Part shown: positions 25,772 through 39,194 of the stretch, piece after piece
Numbering within the stretch: position 1 is the stretch's first letter
Layout of the letters: each line of letters opens with the position of its first letter
Assembly (NCBI RefSeq): GCF_012273895.1
Contig: NC_052116.1
Coordinates: 9,610,001 to 9,674,000, forward strand
Direction of reading: 5' to 3'
Length of the DNA stretch: 64,000 nucleotides
From: Zerene cesonia
Taxonomy: Eukaryota > Arthropoda > Insecta > Lepidoptera > Pieridae
Position numbers and translations under genes: made by a program
Notes under the pieces: generated by a model
What the model was told of the DNA's origin: nothing
The model's input: the letters and a program-made list of their open reading frames with translations, nothing else
The model's database searches: none

Positions 25772-26967
25772 TAGTATTAGATGTCACTCAATTAATATCC
25801 TTCTATTACATGGTGCAACGGTATTAGTGTATGATAATGTTTGTAAGGCAATATTAATTGGAATACCTTACGGCGAAGATAAATAAATTTAATTTAGTTA
25901 CATAACCTTTACAATTCATAAGTTACTTAAAAAAAATACACTGAAACTTAAATTACACGAAAAAACGATACAACTTGAAGCATACAAAAAAGAAAAAGAA
26001 TAAACGTAATGCTTGATCTATTATTGTAAAATCATGACGCTGATATTCTGTGAAGCCCCATTAGGTAAATTAAACGACATTTGTTAGATAGTTGGATACA
26101 TAATAGAAAAACCAAATATATAATGCTGAAATGAAGGAAAAATAATCATACATAAAAGAATATCGTATATAATATAGAATCGGAAAATGAAGATTTAAAA
26201 TAAATAACATTAGAAAAATCAATTAGGGATTTCTCACAGCAGCGTTAAGTCTGTGCAGAATGGATCCGATACATACAACCATAATGTTATTTGAGTCTGA
26301 GTACCATCGAGTACATTCAAACATATTATAGACTGATGAGTTTATCTGAATAACGATCGATCTGTGTTTAATAAAAATCTGCAGCAACGTAACCTATTTT
26401 AATACCCATCTTAATGTTCGTAGTTATTTTAACAAGGGACTTTGAAATTAAGTTACTGTTTAGACTCAAACCCCCTAATAATTTTGTGTAGAAAAAAAAA
26501 ACGAAACCAAGATTCTATCTACTGATACATATTCTTTATCAAAGTTACGACCATTTGGTGCCATTCAAATTCGTCTCTTTGTACACGATAGAGAAAAAAG
26601 TTGTGGTAAAGTGTGCATTGTTCCAATCACCTTGACACAGAAAGCTTCTCAAATTCTTTGATGCAAGTCTTGCAGCTTCAGATATCGACCCCGCACTACT
26701 CGCTGCTAAGTGCTCTGTGTCGATGCGACGGCTGCTAAATAATTGCTATTGTATATTACACATTAATTGATTGCTGGACAGGGACTACTTACAAATCGTT
26801 ATGTAAATGGGAAATATACATGTATGTATGACTACTCCAATCAATATTATTAATGTTGGGACTACTCCCAAGATTAATAATATTGGTACAATGCAAAGAG
26901 TGCGATTTATCCTTTTATATCATACTTGCTGACGCGGCAAACGCTGTTCTGCTTTACCCTTATCAAT

Positions 26968-27100
26968 TAGGGATATGAAAATTAGATGAGGACCGATTCT
27001 TATCCCTAGGCGATATGTGTACAAAATTCCATGAGAATCGGTCCAGCCGATGGAGTATGGGAACGAACATTGCGACACGAGAATTTTATATCATAGATAT
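26968..27100 (+). mobile_element. Diverged copy of the 186-bp retroposon tail (3' half)
   Basis: GACCGATTCT, AGAATCGGTCCAGCCGATGG, AGTATGGGAACGAACAT and GCGACACGAGAATTTTATA follow the last 130 bp of the copies at 3.4 and 20.0 kb, with many substitutions and small gaps. Confidence 0.65.
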
Positions 27101-30100
27101 CATATATTTCATACATTTTATTGTACAACTTCGTGATAAATTTATACCACATAGGTTTGAGATTGACAAAGCATTTTTTAGTCATTCCTAGATGATGGTA
27201 CCAATCATATAGCATGAATAAATATAATAGAAAGTTTAAAAATATGGGTATAAAACTTCGCGAGCGTTTTTGGCTAGTAGTTGTTTTTTTGATAATAACT
27301 ATAAATGTTTTTACTATAAATACAGACTCATGGTTATATAGCATTTTTATTCTTTACGGTACTAGAGATTAACAAAACATTACAAAACTCACTCTGTTAT
27401 TCTATAGTCTTATCTATATGGCTTATAGATTTGAACAAATAAACAAAAATAATCATTATAAATCATTAATGCCATGGCGACAGAAAGTTTGAAGTAATAA
27501 ATTTAACAGAAAAAGTGAATGAAATAAAAGTTGTCGTCATTTATTTCGGAAACCTACCAGTTATCTATACTTATACTTTGTAAGCGTCCTGCGTCTACAA
27601 AGCAAAAAGACTGTAACTCACAAGATGTGTTATAGCCGCTTATTCTAAGATAAGTTTACCTTTTAGGAACTTGGTGAATAATGAGAGAAGGGATTTTCCT
27701 CCCTATTGGAATAACAATGTTCCTATTATTCGCTCCGAAGTTCTGCTCAAAAGAATTCCGAGGAGTGTTGGAGGGAAAGTTATCCGCCAGAATTCCGTGT
27801 GAATGTATTAAATAAGTTTTTACAAAAAAAGATTGTCGTCGACGTTCACGCCTTCTGTACGTTTGGAATCTTTCAGACTTGCGGTGGGGTACTATGGAGA
27901 ATAATAACTGTAAGTTAAAATAACTAAGCGTCGTACCAAATTGAATCTTAAATATTATATGAGACTTATCTAAATAAATGTTATTATACTGGTGAAAAGT
28001 AATCGATACTCAATAAGAAAATCTGAATTCCCAATGCACGTTACTTGGATACGTAGCAAAACTATATACTCTATTATATTTCTTACATTTGAATTCTCAT
28101 ATATAGACAAGGACATTATTCTTATCCTATACAGGGACATAATTTAATTATGTTTATCTTTGACGACTACACGTTTTTAATGAGATATTATATCTTGGAT
28201 ATATCTATATTGCAATAAATCCAAGTATTGAAAACTATAAAGCAGAATTTATTCTACTATTTCAGTTCTTTGTGATGTTAAAATGCTGAAAGAGCACAAT
28301 CCGGTTTAACGAAACACAATATCTGTCGAAGGGCTCGCAGTCAGCGTAATTAAACGTCAAGATAGCAAAGTGTCAGTGGAACCGGCGCGATTTATTTTGT
28401 TTCATTTAATCATTATTCTTATAGCGCTATTCGTCGTCTGTGATTGGCTTTTAAAGATGGGTTCTTGGTGCTTGTTCTTTCATGAAAGAATACGATATAC
28501 AAGAGTCAGCACAGACACAGAGGAAACCTCGAAAACACCACCGTACTTAGCATAGTAACGTGGTGCTACTAGCTTGTGATTAAATTTATTTTGTGTAATT
28601 AAATACAGATTTGAAAAGTATCTTTTAGTGGTTGGTACTGCAAGAATTTACCACCGAAATTTATTCGATACTGATTTTGTTTTAAATTCCATGTAACCAC
28701 GGCACTATGCGCTGTCTTAGTTTCCAATAGTACCAACCTAACCTAACAAAACCAACCGAATCCATTGAAACACATCACGATACTGTGGAGAGTATAAATA
28801 ATATAATAATATTGTATATTATATCATAGATATGGGATTGAACTCTTAGTAGTTGTAGCGTAATTGCTTATTTATAATACAAAAATATTATGTTCCTATA
28901 TTCGTATATAGACATTCTATACAACCTCCTGGGGAACTTGAGATAAAACCCTAATCATCATTATACTGAATATCTTTCTCCTCATTTTATATTCCTTTAA
29001 AACTTTAAGAAATTTAAGCCCATCCGAAAGAACTGAAATTAAAAGGATTTCTGCCCGCTGCTAAAGTACCTAAGTAGTTTAAGCAATTACGAATGAAGTA
29101 AAATTCACGCGAAAGTATTCCCCTAAATTATTTTCCTTGTTAGAAACAATAAGCAGACATAACTGCGTGAGAATGGGGCAGGTTATAGAAAAGAAGGTAT
29201 GGCATATTGTGCAATACATAATAGCTGTTAGTTACCTCAAAAGCAGTGGTTTTGTGTGTGATATCCACAGTGTTGCTATGACAACGCCTATAGTAGATTG
29301 AGATGTGTCAACCGAGTGACCAGCACACATTCACAAATATTCGATAATTTTCGTGCTATTAGTAATAAAATAGATATAAAGAAATAGGTAGATATTTAGA
29401 GGAAGGAATTGCTCCACTTGATTTCTTATTATGTATCGCTATCTTGAAATTGCTATTGAATACGTTATAGCTATAATTAACAAATATATTTTCAAAGAAA
29501 CAATTTTCCGATAAAAGATAAAGAATATTGTTTAATGCTCTTAAACATTTATTATATAAATATTTTCATTTAAGCAAAATAAACATTGGAAAAAAAGCAG
29601 ATTAAAAGAACAGCTATGACAGCCGCAGCGCACGACAGCAGGCGCGTCGCTACGGCTCACATTATAATAAAGATGGCGTCACTTCACGTTATCCGATTAC
29701 CATCTTAAATTTATTCAATAGATTTTTGATTTATTCAATTTTTTGCCCGAAAAATTTTCCCGTCACTTGTAACTACAATTTCGCAGACAGATTTTTATAG
29801 AGATGATCCTGTTATTTGTATTTTTGTATTTATGAACTTTTACGAATCTCAATGTTTTTGTTCAAAGATCTAGTGAACTAAGCTAGAAATGAATTAAATA
29901 ACCTACATCTATAGGAAAATATTAAAAAATATAATAAAAATAACCGTCAATTTCAATTGCAATAGGTTTCGTAAAATGTAGCTTCTGTTCTATCTAGTTC
30001 CATGAACAAATTCTAAAGTTGAAGGTTGTTCCGCCGAACTCGTCAATATAAAAACCAACTTCAAACTTCCAGTTTGCTAGTTTATGTTCTTGTAAATTTG

Positions 30101-30368
30101 TTAAAGTAGATCTTCTATAAACAACTTTGTTTGTTTTCCATTCCCCTCTTCCCAATCATGCTTTTATGTGTTTTGTAAAATTCTTAAAGTGTGGTATAAA
30201 CGTCAAGTACAGAGTAACGAGTTTGTAAATGTTTTACTGCAAATGTTTCAACGATATATACGTGTAAATGATTTCAAGAGCAATATTACAAATTGCAATT
30301 GGCATTTTTATTCAGTGAACGGGAAAAGTTATTATATGGTTAAAAATACATATAGATATTGAGACATT

Positions 30369-30504
30369 AGAAACTTTTGGACGGATTTTGAACGCGATTT
30401 ATAAATTATATTTTTAACCCGGCGTTTCGAACACTTCACAGCGAGCACTTATTCAATTTTTTTATATATAATACTCCCGTAAAGTCAAACACAAGAAAAT
30501 ACTA
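30369..30504. mobile_element. MITE, third copy, with a broken right terminal repeat
   Basis: It begins GAAACTTTTGGACGG, carries the core AACCCGGCGTTTCGAACAC and CAGCGAGCACTT, then loses the right inverted repeat. It still shows the shared flank TATAATACTCCCGTAAAGTC and ACACAAGAAAATACTA that follows the 2.5-kb copy. The broken copy keeping this flank shows that the flank belongs to the repeated unit. Confidence 0.65.
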
Positions 30505-33019
30505 CATATAGATATATACTTACTGTCAAAACTATAAAATATCATTGTACTATATTATTTTATTGTTCAATAACATACACAAAATAGAGTACGAAGGTTT
30601 ATTGCTACACAAATTACAAATTTCCAAACTGGTCAATACATTGTGTGTAGATACTGTTCCAGGAACGAGTATTGTTAAACTTTTATAGTCCATTCCAAAC
30701 TGGATCACATCGTAGACAGCTCTGTCTGCGTAGCCGATAGAACGTGTACGGGGCATTAGGAGCTCGTAGCGGTGTCGTAGCACCGCAACCGTAGCTAATA
30801 CATTACGTTTCATTGCTACGGCTCTCTTGTGCGACATGGACCATTATCGGGATATATTGTTATGTTATATGTCGGGAAATAGTTGTTTGTGACGGTGGCA
30901 ATATGTTTATAGATTATAAGAGAGATATTATTTTATTCAATGACTTATAGTCTGTACAAGCAAACAGCGACAACAGCAACAGCAACAGCAAATCAATCAA
31001 ATCTAAATTGTAAAATTTTTTAACGTGTTTTTTTAATTATCCTAAAATGATATTTTATGATTGACAATCATCTATATTTGCTACATAATATTCGTTATTT
31101 AAGTTCAGAAAATAGTGCAATTCAATGTCAGAATGTCAACACATATTCCAATAGGTAAATTCAAGACAATTACGTTTCCGGTATCCATTCAAGCATGTGC
31201 CACAGCGTCCCGTTCCTTGCAGACACATGCCCCTCGAACGTTCTTTGATCGCGTCACCCTCTCCCTCTCCATTAGACTACCTCAGAGGTGCTCGCTGTGT
31301 CATGCACAACATTGAACTCCCTCTTATGAAAACCATTCAAACGTGAAGTACTTTTAAATCTCATTTAATAAATTGCATCTGCACCGCACCGCACGCTTTT
31401 GACAGTATGAAATGTGTTTATGCAATGTTTATTTGCAAGGGATGTGTTTGATACGCGCATATAATTTCTAACTGCACGTTTGTTTCAACTAAGTAATTGA
31501 CATCGTTCGTTTGCGGTGAAACATAATAAATTCAGTGCAGCGGTGAGTGTGACCCGCTCTGTGACGTCACGGCATACGAAGGTCACTTTAAATTGAGACA
31601 CGTTTTAATTAAAGCACCATCTCTAGTTCCTAGATTTAACGGGATAACAAACTCATAATAGAATGTAAATAAGAAATTATGACACGACTTTAGCGGTTCC
31701 GGTTACGTATTAGCTGCTGAAATAATAAATATATTGTGTAATAATATCGTACACGATTTTGAATGTGAAAAAAAGGTCAATACATACGAGAATAAGCACT
31801 GTGCGCACCTATCCTGTCTCTTTAGTTATTAGATTTATAATTTGGTGGGTATGTCTTATGAGATAATAAAATATAGTAGATTTTATTCAGTTGTTTGTTC
31901 AAAGTCTAACACAAAATAAAATATTTTTGTTCTTTCGGAATGGAATAGGGTTGCAAACAATAACAGTTCTGTTTCGCTATCACGCGATTAATTCATTATT
32001 ATGTTTTAGTCTAAGCTAATCGCCGGTTGTCTGTCGGTCTGTCAAGCCACATCCACACTCATCGCCATATTTCGTAAAATATTTCAAACATTAAAAAAAC
32101 GAAAACAATAATAATTGTTTGTGCTTATTAATCGTTATGGTGGTTACTTTTTTTTTACCGACATCCATTTTTTATTTTGAGTAGATAATTGTTGTGTTCA
32201 TTGTAATATTATACATCTCGGGAGTTCACTCTTTCGTAACTAAAAAAGATTTTTGAAAATTGCTCTACAGTTGGCAAAGAAATCACTGGAAATATTTTTA
32301 TTGAAAATTTACATCTGATGGTCGCCATCCTTAATGATAAGATAATTACACATCATCCCCAATGATAAAATATTAACACATTTTTATCTTAATAAATGTT
32401 ATTATACAGACTCATCATGTTTAAGCTCACAGACTGTTTTTCATTTCAATCTTTAAGATTTCATCCGCAGGGGAAATCACATCAAATGGTTCAGCAAGCG
32501 AAGGAAAAAGTAGACCATACTTGGTATAAAATAATTTTCAATGAAAGATTTTAAAACGTATAAGTCTGATTCCCACGCAACTCTACTCATATAATTAAGA
32601 TGTAGTTGTTTCTTGAGTTTATCTTAGGAAGTGATATATTGTGTTACTAAATTAACTTAGTGTTGGATAGTGTATTTATGGAGAAAGAATAATATATATA
32701 TAGAACATCACAAAAAATATGACCATATTTTGAAGTATATTAATGGAAAATGTTTGAAATAACCGCATCTCATCGCCACCCACGCGTCACTACAGTTAGT
32801 AATTCTTAAGTAATTCATACAACTTTTTATCGAATTTAGTATATATGCTTTTACCTCCAGCTTACCTAAAGTAAATAATTAATTGTTGTTGTGTGGTTGC
32901 TTAGTGTACATTACTGCGCTGTGATAAGGTTGCTAATGTGTACTATCAGCATTGTACCAACACAAGGCGTTAAGATCAAAAAATAACGAAGCTAAAATAT
33001 TGAAAACGAAAGCACCCAC

Positions 33020-33157
33020 CGTTCCCAGCTGAGGCGTCGCGGCGTGGCGTCACCCGGCGCGTCCTCGACCGCGGCGCGCACTTGCGTGAGGAGCCGCGCG
33101 ATCCGCGACGTGGTGCTGCTGCCCGTGCTTGACACGGATCCTCGCGGGGTCGGCACC
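33020..33157 (-). CDS. Gene B, exon 3 in view: Ser/Thr-rich linker and RRLSWE motif
   Basis: A 138-bp GC-rich exon bounded by acceptor TATTATTGCAG and donor GAACG|GTGGGT. It enters and leaves in phase 2, matching both neighbours. The 45 whole codons give VPTPRGSVSSTGSSTTS, then RIARLLTQVRAAVED, then APGDATPRRLSWE. RIARLLTQVRAAVED is the most helix-like, amphipathic stretch in the gene and could be a protein-binding helix. PRRLSWE carries a strong PKA-type RRxS motif. The previous exon's AG plus this exon's first G makes the junction arginine; the next junction is also arginine. Family not recognised. Confidence 0.75.
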
Positions 33158-34194
33158 CTGCAATAATAGCATTTTCATTCTCTAGTAGCCAGCTTTCTCG
33201 CTAGCCTTTATGGATGGATGTAAAATAAGGTTAAATAAAAATGATCGATGCAAAGTTATTGCTGGTACAAACAACAAAATATTTGTGTACGAGGTGGGGC
33301 TAGAAATGCTTTAAATCAATTTTATTATTATAATTTTATTACTATAAATATATTTTAACTTCAATTAGAACAAATAGACTTAAATACTATTAGTGTTAAA
33401 CAGTTAACTATTTTATACTATTGTGGAAGTTTCTAAAACATAATTACCGTCAGCAATCGCTAAAGTAAACGAACAGAAATTGTATAAATTAAGTTGTATG
33501 AAATAATAATAAATTGTATAAAGATCGGAAAGTAAAGGCCAATTGATAATTTGCATTCCCGTAATTCAAATCACACCCTTGCGCGAAGCTGCTCTACAAA
33601 TTGAAAAACTTTCATCAAAAGGACAAAAACGTAACTGAGTTTAGCCTTTAACGTTAAAAGTACGTCAAAAACTTTAGTTTCTTGAATTCAAAACGTAACC
33701 TAATTATTGGCTTTATTGTGAATTGTACTCAAGGGATACTTAGTATTGACAATGAAACCAAAAAGTATAATATACCTTAATAAAGTCCACAGATTCCCGC
33801 GTGTATCTTCCGTTTTCTGGAATATATCACTCGTGTGCTCCTTAGAGTTGTAATGGATAATTTAACCTCGAATAATAAGTTCGTTAGTGGTTTAACTAAA
33901 TATATACTATTGAAGCAGTACTGTGGGGGTTGCTGTTATATAAGTAGACATAAATAATTCTAATAGTAGAATAAAATTTTACCAAACAAGTAAATTAAAC
34001 ATAAAATTGAAATAACCGCGGACTCCATTTTGTATTAGCTGCCATCTTAGATTTGAAATTCGTCATTTATTATAATATTCTAGTAACCAAGCCTAATATT
34101 GAAAGAAATGTGAAAAAATGTGACCTTGATTAGCGACGGATATCTTGACAAAATATAGTCAAACTTGCCTAAGAACGTTCCCGGGTAATTCGCC

Positions 34195-34233
34195 TTTTAA
34201 ACAAAATCAAAACGTTTTTAAACAAAATCAAAA
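34195..34233. repeat. Short direct repeat, 21-bp period
   Basis: TTTTAAACAAAATCAAAA appears at 34195-34212 and again at 34216-34233, separated by CGT. Likely replication slippage. Confidence 0.7.
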
Positions 34234-35718
34234 TTTTTTTCCGTTCAAAAGCTTCTATGCCACAAATAGACATACACACAGACACTAAAACTTATATTAC
34301 CCTTTGCGTAGGGAATTAATGAAACTAATATATAATTCATTCTTTTGTTGCTTTCTCACTTGTACAACATTTAAAATCAATTTCTTTCCAAGTCCTTTGA
34401 TCTCTGTTCAGTGGACAGCGAGAATGGTGCAAATCAAATATTATTTACAGTAAAATTAATATATACAAGCGATGAAATATTTGCTGAAAGGACATAATTT
34501 TAAATAAACGCTTTATCTCTCCCGTGGGAGTAGTAAATATAGGAATCACTAAACTTTTACATTTACGACTGCTTTTTGATATCCGTTTGGGACTTATATC
34601 ATTTCTGAGCGGAATAAATGTTTGGAAATATCCCATTTCAATCCTGCCGTATATTCGTATTGCAATTGCTACAGAATGACCATGTTTTAAATGACAAATA
34701 AGTAAAGTTCTTACTTAAAAAGACTGTAATTTAAAAAATAAATTTAGGAGTATTTGAATAATGTGACTCAGAAGAAGTATTGTCTTGGAAATGTGTGTAT
34801 GACGATTACAACAAATTTTTGAAGATAATTTTATGATCTACAATTTCTGTTTGAGGCAACTTTAAGATAAAACTTCGGTGACATTTGCGAAAATCACAGT
34901 TTTTTCACCACGAGATTTTTTTTGCGCATTTATGTTTACTCTTATCTACAAGGAAAATAACTTATCCTTTTTTTTTTGTACTAAAAACAATTATTATAGT
35001 AAATTTTTATTATAAAATAGAGCACCGAACACAGATCGCAATATTATATATTTTTTTAATTCCATCAGAGGTCTCGGTGATTTTATTTAAGCTAAGATTA
35101 ACGCATAATCAAAATTAATATAGCATCAAATTCAGAAACATCCAAAATAATAACATTTCTACTTAGATACATACAAATACGGTCCGCTAGTATAGTGTAA
35201 CCCGTGCTTGCGTTCATCAGGAAAACTAATGTTGTATATGCTAATAAACACGAGGCGAGTTCTACAACCACACTAGAACATTTGAGGGGTAACGCGTAAT
35301 TAGCTATCCTAGATTCGTTGGTTTTCATGCTGCCCTACGTTTTGTGTATTCGAAAATTAGCTCATAATTTTTTTAAGCCTAATGAGGTAAAATTTACAGC
35401 ACACATATTTGATGACTGATTTCTACACTACTGGTTACTCTTAGCTACGTTCCGCCACGAACATTCGACACTTTTCAAAAACCTAAAAAGATGACGACCC
35501 ACTGCGTATTGCATATGCTACACACCAGGTACATATGTAACCGTAACCGTTACCGGATCCATTACTACATATCGGCTAAGGGAAGAGTCCATGTCTATAC
35601 TTATTAGTATTTGCAATATAAAGCATAAGCAGATAACACATATAAACTCTTTATTTGTCTTTTTCATTGAATCTTAGGAATCACTGCATCAAAAAAAATC
35701 ATCCCTGAGTACTCTAGG

Positions 35719-35775
35719 CATATATATATATATATATACTACGGCTAAAGCCGGGGCGGATCGCTAGTAAAACAT
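35719..35775 (-). mobile_element. Retroposon head fragment fused to a (TA)n tract, reverse orientation
   Basis: The minus strand reads ACTAGCGATCCGCCCCGGC, then TTTAGCCGTAG, then about 18 bases of alternating TA. The head motif matches the ACTAGC..CCGCCCCGGC class; the body is missing. Confidence 0.5.
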
Positions 35776-36449
35776 ATTACGATGTATTTTTGTTTGTCTG
35801 CACGCGCACCACGTGATTCTTGTATAGTTTATTTGTTATTTCTCTGTTATCTAGAATACAAAAATAACTGAAAATCAATTTTATAATCATGTTTGTGGCA
35901 AATTCTATGACTCAAACTGTAAAGGTGGAAATAAGGCATAAGGCATAAGTATGAGCGAATAATTGATCATACTACATGCCTTTCTTCCAACTTGACAGTT
36001 CGTTACCTGTCTACACAAGTCATTAGCTTGCGACACTAAACGTAGGTTCAAGTAGCTATATCGAATGCCTACGGCCGGTCATTAAAACCACAAAAGTTGT
36101 TTCCCCTGTTAATGAAAACATATCAAACTAGCCGAATGTGGGAGCTCTCAAAGGCCAATAAATAGGTGTGTCGTAAAGCCGCTTTGCGAATGGGCTCGTA
36201 AAGACACGAAAGGATATGAGGTTTTTACGGCGCTTCCGAATAACTCGGTGAAACGTGCTGATATAATTAGTGCGGCGGAGGAGCGCGCTGCCACACGCTA
36301 ACATTCGCGGCCTGTTTATTGCCTTACCTGCACTATTTGAGATCATGAGAACACGTGGCACTTGATATATTTTATGTCATATGTCATAATGAGCGGAATT
36401 GCAGAGAAACTTGCTCAAATGTATTTACTAATATTAACGTTTTTCAAAA

Positions 36450-36613
36450 CGTAGCGTAGGGCGCCACATGACTCAATGGAGTGAGGACATACGAAAGGTA
36501 GCAGGCACAAATTGGCGACAAGAAACTCTCGATCGGGCCAAATGGCGTGCCACAAGAGAGGCGTGGACTACGTGCAGCAGTGGACGGACAGGCTGAGAAG
36601 AAGAAGAAGAAGA
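36450..36613 (+). pseudogene. 3' end of an RTE-like LINE ORF, frameshifted, with an (AAG)n tail
   Basis: Plus-strand translation gives RSVGRHMTQWSEDIRKVAG, then TNWRQETLDRAKWRATREAW. That matches the pattern at the C-terminus of RTE-type reverse transcriptases (W..DI.KVAG..W......DR..WR). A one-base shift then occurs: the family-typical DYVQQWTDRLRRR is in the next frame, while the original frame stops at 36594-36596. An AAG repeat follows. Only the last 50 or so codons remain (5' truncated), as usual for a dead LINE copy. Intronic and not expressed as protein. Confidence 0.7.
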
Positions 36614-37103
36614 ACGTTTTTACATATTTGCCTTTAAAATATTATACAACAAAAGAAAAGAATAGTAATTATAATAGAAATAAATTTGTACCTTAAAATT
36701 ATATAATATTAACCACAAAACCACGTCACAATTAATTCATTTAATTACCAATTTATAATGTCGCGACACACATTAAATGCTCTGCAATATTCGTCCAAAT
36801 ATAATATTCGATTTTTATCGCGTTTATAATTAATAATTACTTACTCCCACATATTAATTTGTGATTAAACTGCGAGTTTAAATATAGCTTGTTCAGCAAA
36901 TAGCAAAGTATTTACCCCGCTTTGTTCGCATCAAACGAAATTAATTGGTTCATTTCAATTTTGCTCTTCGCCACTGGATCATTTGGCTATAATGAAATAA
37001 TGTACGATTAAATTGTTTGATTATTAGCGAATTACTTTTTGGTATTTTATGGTATTGATAAAATGTGGATATTCAAAATAAATTTTGTATTGAATTACAA
37101 AAA

Positions 37104-37161
37104 CATGCATGTGTGGTATCTTAATAAAAAGTTGCGTAGAGTTAAATACCACACATGCATG
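37104..37161. repeat. 16-bp perfect inverted repeat around a 26-base spacer
   Basis: CATGCATGTGTGGTAT (37104-37119) and ATACCACACATGCATG (37146-37161) are exact complements. The mixed base composition makes chance less likely than for the all-AT palindromes. Confidence 0.75.
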
Positions 37162-37891
37162 CTTGGTTACTTTGTAAAGTATAAGTTTTAGTTGGTTGTT
37201 AAAGGTTAACAAAAAACACATCACTTAGGAAACTAACTATGTGACTAACACTCTAAATGTGACTATCTAAAACTAGATCTAATCTCTCTTAAAAAGCAGT
37301 GACAACACGATCAAACCAATCTGTACATGAAGTTCCTAATATATGTGGTCGTTATGTGAGGCGCGACTCAGGCAGATCACAGAACTGAGAGCGGGCTCAG
37401 ACGAGATGAATTCCAAGCCCGCATGTTGACTACAAGATTGGGGAATCCACAAACACAATTATTATTAAAGTTAGGTTAAGTTTAAATTAGGTAATTCAGA
37501 ATAAAACAAGAAAATATCTACTAACTCCAGCTAATATTGTAAATGAGAAGAGAACTCTTTCTGTCTCTATTCTCCACGTATTTTCTTTTGATTACGCGTG
37601 TGATGTTGAGGGCGGAAGGCGGAACTAAATGTAATAACTTTAAATTCTTTTAAAGAGTAATCAATAAGTAAAGTTAAATTTAAGATTGTTATTTGCTTAT
37701 TTATTTAAGGCTGTGCGTGTGATCCTTAGACGATGCGATTAGGTTTAATACATTTTCGTTCTGAATCACTAGTAATCTGTGACGAAGCTTAGCTTCGACT
37801 CGATTGTTAGGCTCTGCTATATTAATTTAATACATTAACCATAGTATAATCTAGCCTATAATAACTAATTTATCTTTCTAATTAATCCACA

Positions 37892-38032
37892 ATGAGCGAG
37901 GTTAACTCGGTCGGAGTGGTGAGCCGGCTGCGGTGGGCTTACACAATATTTACTGACGCCAGCCCACAGGGATTAGGGGCAGCCGGGGAAAGACTTACCA
38001 GATACCGCCTAAATTTTCTTGTATTTTTTTAA
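37892..38032 (+). other. Short ATG-started open frame in a GC-rich patch
   Basis: A 46-codon frame MSEVNSVGVVSRLRWAYTI, then FTDASPQGLGAAGERLTRY, ending in a stop. FTDAS..GLGA resembles the start of a retroelement RNase H domain, though too short to assign. Its high GC and antisense orientation inside a gene B intron suggest a transposon fragment. Confidence 0.2.
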
Positions 38033-39009
38033 TAATTCCACTTTATAAAAATATCTTATATAAAATACACAATGATATATACTTATAAAATATACATACA
38101 GAAGAAAATAGAACTTTCTTCATTTAAAAAAAAAGTTTAAGCCAAGAATATTACGAATGTACTAATTCGAGAAAAGCGGCAAATTATGAAGGACATCTTG
38201 TTTACTTTACCTATTTTAAACAAAATGTAAACTAGCTACCATAATTTAGAGAATCCTAGCATGGCAACACGAAGCATACGTTATCATTAGACTCCGCTGC
38301 AGAGTGAAGTACTTACATATGATCAAATACTATTTAAAGGTTTCAAATACTACGATATAAAACGCATTATTACTTATATGAAAAATATTCATATAATACA
38401 TTTATTCATTAACTACCCTCACAGTGCTGTAAATTGCAAATGTGTCTTTTGTCCGTCGAAACACGATATTAAATTTTACACAAAAGCCGGAAACGCTGCG
38501 CTGTGTGGTATCGGAATTTTGAATAAATGACATGAAAATAAGCATTAAACACGATCTTAGCATAAAAGAAAAAAACACAAAAAATACAAAAAAGAAACTT
38601 AGTTATAGAATAACCATAGTCTAGGTCTTCTATGTTACGATTTCAGTAATACAATGTTAAACAAAAATGGATCTTCAACTGAATATAGGTAATCCAATAA
38701 ATTTAATTCGTCTGTTTGAGTTTCAGGCTTCGCACGCGCGCTACGTGATTCCAACGAAGCCATTTATTAGGTTCGCCATGTGTGCGGGCAACTGTTATAA
38801 TTTCAACTATTATTGTCCCGGTGAATTTTGTCGTAAAAATTAAGATATATTCAATAGGTGTGTCTTATTTAAAATGTAGATGACAATAATAATATAGCCT
38901 TTTATTCAGATCAAACTTAAGACTAATACATAAACGATGAAAAAGAAACAATTACAAACAAATATAATATAAACCATATGTGAGTTACCTTAAATTTGCT
39001 AGTTTTTTA

Positions 39010-39130
39010 TTAGCTGAAGATCTGTTTGCCAATCGGCAAAGGCCTCCCTCTGATTCCATTCTGATCTATCTTAAACTACTCTGCTCCACATAAATCCTTT
39101 CACTTGTCTGACATCATCACCCCTTCTTCT
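39010..39130 (-). mobile_element. Probable interspersed repeat fragment
   Basis: GCCAATCGGCAAAGGCCTCC followed by a pyrimidine-rich run with TACTCTGCTCCACATAAATC and CATCATCACCCCTTC resembles a common lepidopteran repeat read in reverse. No second copy in the window, so the call rests on recognition only. Confidence 0.3.
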
Positions 39131-39164
39131 CTGTGATAGTTTAAATAGTAGTCATTTTTTTATA

Positions 39165-39194
39165 TTTTTAGTTTTATAGCATTGAAATGCTTTA
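39165..39194. mobile_element. Half copy of the 51.8-kb palindromic element
   Basis: Thirty bases including TTTTTAGTTTTATAGCATTG are identical to 51768-51797. The second arm is missing here; the following TTTCTCAT is the reverse complement of ATGAGAAA in the other copy's loop. Confidence 0.55.

Larger units (their letters stand above)
24222..33019 (-). other. Gene B intron (8.8 kb) between the exons at 33.1 and 24.1 kb
   Basis: Bounded by GTGGGT (donor) and TATCAG (acceptor). AT-rich throughout. It contains a diverged retroposon tail (26968-27100), a MITE copy (30369-30504), short perfect hairpins, and a CRE palindrome at 31562-31569 in a locally GC-richer stretch. Minus-strand open frames of 95-112 codons (30550-30837, 24740-25054, 27006-27344) have background composition; the last overlaps a repeat. 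I do not call them genes. Confidence 0.55.

Noticed and set aside
30550..30837. 95-codon minus-strand ATG frame
   Set aside because: The right end consists of repeated CGTAGC-type motifs typical of a decayed repeat and the rest has AT-rich background codon use.
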